Below are positions 1 through 6,039 of a stretch of DNA of 7,534 bases, one piece after another. Location: the NCBI GenBank assembly GCA_020719895.1, contig DYPM01000093.1, forward strand, positions 1 to 7,534, given 5' to 3'. A model generated the notes under the pieces. It was not told the origin of the DNA, ran no database searches, and was given only the letters and a program-made list of their open reading frames with translations. The translations under genes and the position numbers were made by a program. The stretch is from Sulfurovum sp. Its GTDB lineage: Bacteria; Campylobacterota; Campylobacteria; Campylobacterales; Sulfurovaceae. Numbering within the stretch: position 1 is the stretch's first letter; the number at the start of each line of letters is the position of its first letter.

Positions 1-35
1 CCTTGTTTTGCAAGAAGTCTATTAGGCGTTATTTT

Positions 36-52
36 GAGTTTTGTAAGAACTC
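36..52. repeat. 17-base near-palindrome, copy after rmuC
   Basis: GAGTTTTGTAAGAACTC lies just past the rmuC stop and differs by one base from GAGTTTTTTAAGAACTC at 6006-6022. Its arms GAGTT and AACTC make a 5-base stem, which read in the rmuC direction is followed by AAAATAACG, with no T-run. It may be a weak terminator-like or processing element. Confidence 0.4.
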
Positions 53-70
53 CAATTTAGACTGTCAAAA

Positions 71-1417
71 CTATACAGATTCAATCTCTGAAGAGAGTTT
101 TACCAACGCATCGTTAAGTTTTTCAAATCCACTCGAAATAGACACTGAAGCAGTTGTCGTGTCTGAATGTTTTGTCAGCCAGAAAGAGTGTACCACACGC
201 ATCAACACCAATAACATCGCAGGTCCTACCATAAGAATCTTATGCCCAAATGCTTCATTATAGAGAGTTCGATCATGTGTTAATACAAGGTTCAAAGCTC
301 CCTCAACAGGCATCATCATCAATACAAACTCCAGCTTTGTAGGCGTATTGAGTTTGTATTCATTTTGTTTACGGAGAGTCTCGTATTGCCCTTTGACAGC
401 CAAGAGATATTGTTTGAGAAAAAATGATTTTTGCTCTACGCTTGGGGCTTCAAGATAAAGTTGGTAGAAATTCATTGGCGTTTGTGCGTCTACAAGCAAT
501 ACATGAGTATCAGGAAGACGTACTATCGCATCGATTTTGACTATCTCATTGTCGGATGAAGACATTGAAAAATCTCTACGATACTCTGAAGGCTGAAGTC
601 CTGATGCTTCCAGTATACGATCAAGCACCATAGTATTCCAGATATTGGTTTGACCATTCTCTTTGAGAGCATTTGAGAGGTTGATAGTATCTTGACTGAT
701 AACTTCATAAAGACGCTTAAGAGCAATAATCTCCTCTTTGATATTTGGACTCTCTTGGTCTTTTGAACTGTTTTTTTGGGCATACGATGCAATTTCTGCT
801 TGTAGTGGCTTGAGTATCTCCAAAGAGAGTAAGCTCATCTGTTGTTTGATAAGCATCAAATGATTTTTGAGTTGTTTTTTTCGATTTTCTTGATCATCGT
901 TTTCTACTACTGCTGATTGACGCTCCACAGAGTCAAGCTTTGTTGTCAATATTGAATGATTCATTCGGAGTCTTGTATTTTGACCTTCTGCTGAGTTGTA
1001 TCTCTCATTGAGCTTTTCATTGTCTTGATGTAGTGTTTCGATGGCTTTGTTGCTTTCTGTAAGTGCTGTTTGTGTTTTGGAAAGCTCTTTGCTGAGTGTC
1101 TTGATATGACTTTGGGACTCTTTGAGCTGTTGTGTAGCTGTATTAAGTTTGATTTTAGTCTGCTCAAATAGTTCAAGTTCTTTGAGGAGTGCGATATGTT
1201 CTGTTTTGATCTCATGAAGATCAGTTTCAAGAATAGCAATTTTTTGGCTTTTTTGTTTGTCAATCTGTTTGAGATCATGATAACGATTGGCGATAATTTT
1301 GGTACGGGTTGAGAATACCACCACAACCAAAACAATTGTCAATAAAATCGATACAGTGATACCACCTGCAAAAAGCATCGTATTTTCATTTTGTAAATAG
1401 TCAAAAAGTGATTGCAT
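71..1417 (-). CDS. rmuC: RmuC-family protein (membrane-anchored, coiled coil), divergent in nuclease motif
   Basis: A 448-residue protein of the RmuC family, which is linked to DNA recombination and limiting of inversions, and whose core is predicted to have a PD-(D/E)XK nuclease-like fold. Visible order: one membrane segment at about residues 14-36, a long coiled coil at about 45-165, then the RmuC core at about 230-415. Family landmarks are LDRILEASGL (265-274), VRLP followed by LLVDA (308-311), MMPVEGAL (368-375) and the VGPAMLLVLMR stretch (397-407). Oddities: the usual GNWGE is here NIWNT (W260 kept, Glu replaced by T262), and the usual vDSK is VDAQ (D310, Q312 in place of Lys). The tail after W413 is only 35 residues, shorter than I recall for the family. 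It follows lolA by 4 bases; GAGGAG, 7 bases before the ATG, lies inside the last lolA codons. Family assignment is good; nuclease activity is doubtful. Confidence 0.8.
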   Translation of the reverse strand: MQSLFDYLQNENTMLFAGGITVSILLTIVLVVVVFSTRTKIIANRYHDLKQIDKQKSQKIAILETDLHEIKTEHIALLKELELFEQTKIKLNTATQQLKESQSHIKTLSKELSKTQTALTESNKAIETLHQDNEKLNERYNSAEGQNTRLRMNHSILTTKLDSVERQSAVVENDDQENRKKQLKNHLMLIKQQMSLLSLEILKPLQAEIASYAQKNSSKDQESPNIKEEIIALKRLYEVISQDTINLSNALKENGQTNIWNTMVLDRILEASGLQPSEYRRDFSMSSSDNEIVKIDAIVRLPDTHVLLVDAQTPMNFYQLYLEAPSVEQKSFFLKQYLLAVKGQYETLRKQNEYKLNTPTKLEFVLMMMPVEGALNLVLTHDRTLYNEAFGHKILMVGPAMLLVLMRVVHSFWLTKHSDTTTASVSISSGFEKLNDALVKLSSEIESV

Positions 1418-1421
1418 ACCT

Positions 1422-1952
1422 CTACTCCTCTATAGTGTCATACGATTGTGGCATAGAACACTGCATCTCTTCGTTTTTAAGACTCTTTTGATTGTAGTGC
1501 ATTTTTGCAAAGTAAAACTCCACACGATTCTCTAATGTATCACTATATCCTACCGCAATTACCCTTCCCTCTTTATCTACACGCAGTGCATAATGGACTT
1601 TTTGATACGAGGCGATATAGATTCCCTTGTGTTTATGTGAAGGTTTGGCACGGCGTAAAATCTCTACAAGATCAAATCCTTGCTCTATAAGGTAGTAACT
1701 AATCTGCTCGAGATCATGATCTACTACTGTCACTTGAATACCATTGCTACAGACCTCTTTGTGAGTCGGTTCTGTGTAAATCCATTTGAGTTGGTTTGTA
1801 TCGCTAAAATATACTTGACCGCGATATGTAATCGCTTTTTTATCAGGGTTGGTGATGGTTTGAGTAAAATCAGCAGAGAAACTCACAGGAATAACCAAAT
1901 CAACTCCCCAAAGCACCACTGCAAATCCTATCCAAAGGAGAAGATATTTCAT
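1422..1952 (-). CDS. lolA: Outer-membrane lipoprotein carrier protein LolA
   Basis: A periplasmic chaperone that takes lipoproteins from the inner-membrane Lol ABC transporter and delivers them to the outer membrane. The 176-residue protein has the LolA signature: SADFTQTI (26-33), Y-R-G-Q-V-Y-F (43-49), LKWIYTEP (55-62) and a DLEQISYY stretch typical of the lipid-cavity sheet. The start is set at 1952 (MKYLLLW) because AAGGA sits 5 bases upstream and a -10 box lies just before it. The same frame is open 20 codons further up to an ATG at 2010-2012, but that ATG is upstream of the inferred transcription start. The N-terminus is a signal peptide with a short hydrophobic core (4-15) and no clear AXA site; cleavage must fall close to the conserved SFSADF segment. 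It is divergent from secA and followed by rmuC. The family call is firm; the length is near normal (E. coli precursor about 203). Confidence 0.88.
   Translation of the reverse strand: MKYLLLWIGFAVVLWGVDLVIPVSFSADFTQTITNPDKKAITYRGQVYFSDTNQLKWIYTEPTHKEVCSNGIQVTVVDHDLEQISYYLIEQGFDLVEILRRAKPSHKHKGIYIASYQKVHYALRVDKEGRVIAVGYSDTLENRVEFYFAKMHYNQKSLKNEEMQCSMPQSYDTIEE
1423..1430 (-). promoter_or_regulatory. rmuC ribosome binding site embedded in lolA 3' end
   Basis: On the minus strand, GAGGAG forms the last two Glu codons of lolA, directly before its TAG stop, and lies 7 bases before the rmuC ATG at 1417-1415. A ribosome ending lolA would cover the rmuC start, so translational coupling is likely. This is inferred from spacing only. 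Confidence 0.6.
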
Positions 1953-1979
1953 ATATATCCTTAAAAAAATGTAAAACGA

Positions 1980-1985
1980 AATATA
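1980..1985 (-). promoter_or_regulatory. Putative -10 box of the lolA-rmuC promoter
   Basis: On the minus strand the sequence reads TTTTGG-TATATT. The expected transcription start is near 1973, giving a leader of about 20 bases that carries AAGGA and ends at the lolA ATG (1952). No good -35 hexamer stands at the usual distance, which is normal for the housekeeping promoters of this phylum. The similar TTTTGG-C-TAAAAT on the other strand before secA supports the call. Confidence 0.5.
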
Positions 1986-2049
1986 CCAAAAGAGGGCTTG
2001 AAGGTAACACAAAGAGAGACAATTCTCTTGTTTAATGGTATTTTTAGTG

Positions 2050-2083
2050 TCGTTATTTTTTAAGTAAAGATTAAGAATAACGA
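2050..2083. repeat. 8-base inverted repeat in the lolA/secA divergent region
   Basis: TCGTTATT (2050-2057) and AATAACGA (2076-2083) are perfect reverse complements separated by 18 bases. They lie upstream of the secA -10 box (2104-2109) and also upstream of the lolA promoter on the other strand. The arms could be an operator for a dimeric regulator that acts on both directions. With only 8-base arms in AT-rich DNA, chance is possible. Confidence 0.4.
2059..2075 (+). promoter_or_regulatory. Tandem TTTAAG-N5-ATTAAG site, possible HP1043/CosR-type operator
   Basis: TTTAAG (2059-2064) and ATTAAG (2070-2075) are direct repeats with an 11-base period, about one helical turn, lying roughly 40-57 bases upstream of the inferred secA transcription start. 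From memory, the essential atypical response regulator of this phylum (HP1043/HsrA in Helicobacter, CosR in Campylobacter) binds tandem TTTAAG-like half-sites near housekeeping promoters. The match is by eye; no regulator gene is in the window. Confidence 0.3.
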
Positions 2084-2103
2084 ACTATTAATCTCATTTT
2101 GGC

Positions 2104-2109
2104 TAAAAT
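2104..2109 (+). promoter_or_regulatory. Putative -10 box of the secA promoter
   Basis: TAAAAT is preceded by TTTTGGC. The expected start of transcription near 2116 gives a leader of about 25 bases before the secA ATG at 2141. No convincing -35 box is seen. The box overlaps the codons of a possible TTG start at 2099, which argues against that upstream start. It is probably the promoter of the whole secA-permease-cysS unit. Confidence 0.5.
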
Positions 2110-2140
2110 CCACCAATTTTTTGAAGAGGCTACAACTACA

Positions 2141-4774
2141 ATGATCCATAAATTACTCAAACTTTTCGGTACCAAAAATGACAAAATAGTCAAAAAATAT
2201 CTCAAAAAAGTCGAAGAGATCAATCGATTAGAATCTCACTACGCAAATATGAGCGACGAGACTCTCAACGCGACATTTGAGACACTCAAAAAAGAGGTAC
2301 AAAACGGTGAGAAAACTTTAGATATGGCATTGATAGACTCTTTTGCTATGACACGCGAAGCAAGCAAACGAACACTTGGCATGCGACATTATGACGTACA
2401 AATGGTAGGAGGAATGGTACTTCACGACGGCAATATCGCTGAGATGAAAACAGGCGAAGGGAAAACTCTCGTTGCTACGCTTGCTGTTATTCTTAATGCG
2501 ATGAGTGGCAAAGGAGTGCATGTTGTCACAGTAAACGACTATCTTGCCAAAAGAGACTCTCAAGAGATGGGAGAACTGTATCATTTTTTTGGATTTACTG
2601 TCGGGTGTATCACCTCTACAGTCTATGAAGAAGCACAGAGAAAAGCACAATACAGTTCTGATATCACTTATGGAACCAACAATGAGTTTGGTTTTGACTA
2701 TTTACGTGACAATATGAAAGTGCGTATCCACGAAAAGGTACAACGCGAACATCACTTTGCAATCGTTGATGAAGTGGACTCGATTCTTATCGATGAAGCA
2801 CGAACGCCACTGATTATTTCAGGACCTGTACACAGAGATCAAGATCTTTATCATAGAGCCAATACTATCGCTCAACAACTCCAAAGAGGAGAAAAGATAG
2901 AGACCAAGCCCAACGAAGAGGAGAAGACTACGGGAGATTTTATCGTCGATGAAAAAAACCGTATTATTATCATGACCGAACAAGGACTCGAAAAAGCTCA
3001 AGAGCTTTTTGAGGTCGAAAATATGTATGATCTTGAAAACGCTTCACTCTCTCACCACCTTGATCAAGCACTCAAAGCTCATTTTCTTTTTGAAAAAGAT
3101 GTCCAATATGTCGTAAAAGAAGATGAAATCGTCATTGTCGATGAGTTTACAGGTCGTCTCTCCGAAGGAAGACGTTTTTCAGAAGGACTCCATCAAGCCC
3201 TTGAAGCCAAAGAGGGCGTTGAGGTACAAGAAGAGTCTCAAACCTTAGCTGAAATCACCTATCAAAACTACTTTAGACTCTACGCAAAACTCGCAGGTAT
3301 GACAGGAACAGCACAGACTGAAGCCACAGAGTTTGGACAAATTTACAATCTTGATGTTATCTCTATTCCTACCAATGTTCCTGCATTAAGAGAAGACAAA
3401 AATGACCTTATCTACAACACCGAAGAGGAAAAATTAGACGCAGTAGTAGTACGAATCAAAACACTTCACCAAAAAGGACAACCGATTCTTATCGGTACTG
3501 CATCTATCGAAAAGTCTGAAAAAGTACACGAAAGACTCAAAAAAGAGAAGATTTCTCACAATGTTCTCAATGCCAAAAACCACGAAAAAGAAGCGGAAAT
3601 CATCAAAAATGCAGGAATCAAAGGAGCCGTCACCGTTGCTACCAATATGGCAGGACGTGGTGTAGATATCAAAATAGATAATGAAGTAAGAGGATTGGGT
3701 GGACTTGTCATTATCGGCACAGAAAGACACGAAAGCCGACGTATCGACAACCAACTCCGTGGACGTTCAGGCAGACAAGGAGACCCTGGAGAGAGTCAGT
3801 TTTTTCTTAGTCTTGATGACAATCTTTTGCGTATCTTTGGTGGTGAAAAAATTCGTGCTGTAATGAATCGCCTCGGTGTTGAAAAGGGAGAATATATCGA
3901 CTCCAAAATTGTTACACGTTCAGTCGAAAAAGCACAAAAAAAAGTCGAAGCACAACACTATCAATCACGAAAACATATTCTCGAATATGATGATGTAGCA
4001 AACCACCAACGAAAAGCTATCTATCATTTTAGAAATCAACTTTTAGATCCATCATTTGACATCAAAAGCAAAATCAAAGAGAACCAAGAAGAGTATCTCC
4101 GCTCTCTTTTGGAGCAGTGTGAAATCTTTGATGCGATATCCAAAGAGGATTACAACCTTGACAAACTCCACGCTCTTATCCAAGAGGAACTTCGTATCAA
4201 AATCGAAAGCAATCCATTTAGAGAAGATGATGCTGGTGCGATTTTTGAAAAACTACAAAAAATGCTTGAAGGACTGTATGAGCAAAAAATGGCACTTCTT
4301 GATCCTGCACAACGTGACGAAATTGAACGTGTTCTCTATCTACAAGTTCTTGATCCACTCTGGAGAGAACATCTTTATGAAATGGATCTTCTCAAAACAG
4401 GTATCGGTCTGCGAGGCTACAATCAAAAAGATCCACTCACAGAGTACAAACAAGAGAGTTACAAACTTTTTATGGGATTGATTGAACGTATCCGACATGA
4501 AGCGGTCAAAACACTACAGTTGGTACAATTTAACTTCCAATCCGCACAAGAAGAACAAGAAGCGATAGAGCAGATTCGCCAAGAGCTTGATGATAGTATT
4601 GCTGATGCCGTATTGAGTACAAAAGAACATCAAGAAGAAGAGAGTCCCAAAAAAATTAAACCCATCACCAACACCAAAAAACCAAAACGCAATGAACCTT
4701 GCCCGTGTGGCTCAGGACTCAAATACAAAAACTGTCATGGAAAAAGCGGTCCTAAAAAGGGAGACTTGAGTTGA
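2141..4774 (+). CDS. secA: Preprotein translocase ATPase SecA
   Basis: The motor of Sec export: it binds preproteins and drives them through SecYEG with ATP at the inner membrane. The 877-residue product (E. coli 901) is complete. Visible motifs: Walker A TGEGKT (104-109, K108), DEAD-type DEVD (210-213) followed by IDEARTPLIISGP, the preprotein cross-linking region after about 225, AGMTGTA (385-391), TNMAGRGVD (501-509), QLRGRSGRQGDPG (538-550), the helical scaffold region with LWREHLYEMD, and a C-terminal zinc finger C854-P-C856 with C865-H866, used in SecB or phospholipid binding. The start is set at ATG 2141 (MIHKLLKLFGTKND, the usual SecA beginning), not the in-frame TTG at 2099. The best Shine-Dalgarno, GAGG, is 11 bases upstream, rather far. 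The gene overlaps the permease start by 4 bases. All key residues seen are present. Confidence 0.98.
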   Translation: MIHKLLKLFGTKNDKIVKKYLKKVEEINRLESHYANMSDETLNATFETLKKEVQNGEKTLDMALIDSFAMTREASKRTLGMRHYDVQMVGGMVLHDGNIAEMKTGEGKTLVATLAVILNAMSGKGVHVVTVNDYLAKRDSQEMGELYHFFGFTVGCITSTVYEEAQRKAQYSSDITYGTNNEFGFDYLRDNMKVRIHEKVQREHHFAIVDEVDSILIDEARTPLIISGPVHRDQDLYHRANTIAQQLQRGEKIETKPNEEEKTTGDFIVDEKNRIIIMTEQGLEKAQELFEVENMYDLENASLSHHLDQALKAHFLFEKDVQYVVKEDEIVIVDEFTGRLSEGRRFSEGLHQALEAKEGVEVQEESQTLAEITYQNYFRLYAKLAGMTGTAQTEATEFGQIYNLDVISIPTNVPALREDKNDLIYNTEEEKLDAVVVRIKTLHQKGQPILIGTASIEKSEKVHERLKKEKISHNVLNAKNHEKEAEIIKNAGIKGAVTVATNMAGRGVDIKIDNEVRGLGGLVIIGTERHESRRIDNQLRGRSGRQGDPGESQFFLSLDDNLLRIFGGEKIRAVMNRLGVEKGEYIDSKIVTRSVEKAQKKVEAQHYQSRKHILEYDDVANHQRKAIYHFRNQLLDPSFDIKSKIKENQEEYLRSLLEQCEIFDAISKEDYNLDKLHALIQEELRIKIESNPFREDDAGAIFEKLQKMLEGLYEQKMALLDPAQRDEIERVLYLQVLDPLWREHLYEMDLLKTGIGLRGYNQKDPLTEYKQESYKLFMGLIERIRHEAVKTLQLVQFNFQSAQEEQEAIEQIRQELDDSIADAVLSTKEHQEEESPKKIKPITNTKKPKRNEPCPCGSGLKYKNCHGKSGPKKGDLS
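4759..4763 (+). promoter_or_regulatory. Ribosome binding site selecting the TTG start of the permease gene
   Basis: GGGAG, within AAAAAGGGAG at the end of secA, lies 7 bases before the TTG at 4771. This supports the rare start codon and the TTGA overlap with the secA stop. Confidence 0.6.
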
Positions 4775-6006
4775 TTGGTACAAACGCTCTAACACACCAA
4801 GAAAAAAGCAATCGTACCTTTATCCACCATGTCATTTGGCACTATCTCAAATACGACAAAGAGAATCCTTTTATCTTCGTCTCCGCTCTTTTGGCATTTC
4901 TTGGAATTAGTGCAGGCGTGATGGTACTGATGATTGCGATGGGCATTATGCACGGCACACAAGAGGAGTTTACCAAACGTCTTTTTGTGATGAACTATCC
5001 TCTTACTGTTTTACCACGATTTGACAACACGATTGATGATACAATCATCAAAGACCTCAAACAACACTTTCCTCATCTTCAGCTTAGTCCATACTACTCG
5101 ACACAAGTCATTACTAAAAGCAAGGGAGCGGTACAAGGTTCACTTCTTTATGGCGTTGATTTCTCCAAAGAGGCGACACTCAATCCCATTTTTGCCAAAG
5201 CTAAAGGTGATGACAACGGAACGTATCATATCATCTTGGGAGATTCACTCTCTTATGAGATGGATGTTCCTGTTGGTGAAAAAGTACTTCTATATTTCTC
5301 TGAAAATGAAGCGATTGGATTTGGAACGGTGCCACTTCAAAAACGTTTTTTAGTAGATGGAATTTTTGATTCAGGTCTCAAAGCTTACGACAATGCAATT
5401 ATGTACACTACACTTCAAGCATTTCAAAAGATTCTCAAACGTGAAGCAGGACACTATGACGGCTTACATATCTATACTGACAATGCGATCGAAGAGATAG
5501 AAGCAATACGAAAAACAGTTCCACAAAGTGTCATCGTAGAAGGATGGTGGCAACAAAATGGAAACTTTTTTTCAGCTATGGAGATGGAAAAAAAAGCACT
5601 TTTTTTGGTGTTACTTTTGATTATTCTTGTTGCCTCTCTCAATATTGTCTCTTCATTGCTGATGACTGTAATGAGTCGCCGAAGAGAAATTGCTCTAATG
5701 CGTACTTTAGGTGCAACCAAAAAAGAGATAAAAGAGATTTTTTTCAAACTCGGTCTTATGATTGGTGTATCAGGAATGATTGCAGGATCACTTTTGGGCG
5801 GTTTTGGAATTTGGGTTTTGAGTACATTTGATATTATCTCAATGCCCGAAGATGTCTATGGCACCAATCGACTTCCTGTGGATTTGACCTTGGGAGATTT
5901 TGGATTGATTCTTGTAGGCACAGCACTCATTATCATCCTCTCTTCTCTCTATCCAGCACGCAAAGCATCACAAACAGATCCATTGACAGTACTAAGAAAT
6001 GAATAG
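4771..6006 (+). CDS. ABC transporter permease, lipoprotein-releasing LolC/LolE/LolF type
   Basis: A 411-residue integral membrane protein of the FtsX/MacB superfamily, LolC/E-like, which would release mature lipoproteins from the inner membrane to LolA. The topology is typical: TM1 at about 35-57, a large periplasmic domain to about 270, TM2 at 276-298, TM3 at 328-350 and TM4 at 377-393. The cytoplasmic stretch RRREIALMRTLGA (303-315) between TM2 and TM3 is the coupling helix that contacts the LolD ATPase. The C-terminus YPARKASQTDPLTVLRNE is characteristic of the family. It starts at TTG, overlapping the secA stop as TTGA, so it is likely translationally coupled. No second permease or lolD is adjacent; one permease acting as a homodimer (LolF style) is plausible. 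A MacB-like or other FtsX-type exporter is less likely, given lolA next door. The lipoprotein substrate is inferred from family and context. Confidence 0.85.
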   Translation: MIGTNALTHQEKSNRTFIHHVIWHYLKYDKENPFIFVSALLAFLGISAGVMVLMIAMGIMHGTQEEFTKRLFVMNYPLTVLPRFDNTIDDTIIKDLKQHFPHLQLSPYYSTQVITKSKGAVQGSLLYGVDFSKEATLNPIFAKAKGDDNGTYHIILGDSLSYEMDVPVGEKVLLYFSENEAIGFGTVPLQKRFLVDGIFDSGLKAYDNAIMYTTLQAFQKILKREAGHYDGLHIYTDNAIEEIEAIRKTVPQSVIVEGWWQQNGNFFSAMEMEKKALFLVLLLIILVASLNIVSSLLMTVMSRRREIALMRTLGATKKEIKEIFFKLGLMIGVSGMIAGSLLGGFGIWVLSTFDIISMPEDVYGTNRLPVDLTLGDFGLILVGTALIIILSSLYPARKASQTDPLTVLRNE

Positions 6007-6025
6007 AGTTTTTTAAGAACTCTAT
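6003..6025 (+). repeat. Hairpin over the permease stop codon, just before the cysS ribosome binding site
   Basis: ATAGAGTT (6003-6010) and AACTCTAT (6018-6025) form a perfect 8-base stem, extendable by one T-G pair, around TTTTAAG. The TAG stop (6004-6006) is in the left arm. What follows is AAAAAGGTGA, not a T-run, so it is not a classical intrinsic terminator on the plus strand. It may be an RNA processing or stability element, or may affect cysS translation, since the cysS Shine-Dalgarno starts about 3 bases after it. Confidence 0.6.
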
Positions 6026-6039
6026 AAAAAGGTGATTTT

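Noticed and set aside
3..263. Plus-strand open frame of 86 codons
   Set aside because: It runs antisense over the 3' end of the RmuC-family gene, has no family resemblance and no ribosome binding site.
2012..2029. Small inverted repeat AAGAGA / TCTCTT upstream of the lolA promoter
   Set aside because: A 6-base, low-complexity GA/TC stem with no T-run and no link to a start or stop; likely chance.
2099..2140. A SecM-like regulatory leader peptide before secA
   Set aside because: The leader is only about 25 bases from the inferred transcription start and holds no separate open frame with a start and ribosome binding site.
5588..5606. A8-GCAC-T7 block inside the permease gene, possible slippage or phase-variation tract
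   Set aside because: It encodes the conserved KKALFL at the start of TM2, and other 7-8 base A/T runs occur in secA (3936-3943) and rmuC (771-777), so this is ordinary for the base composition.
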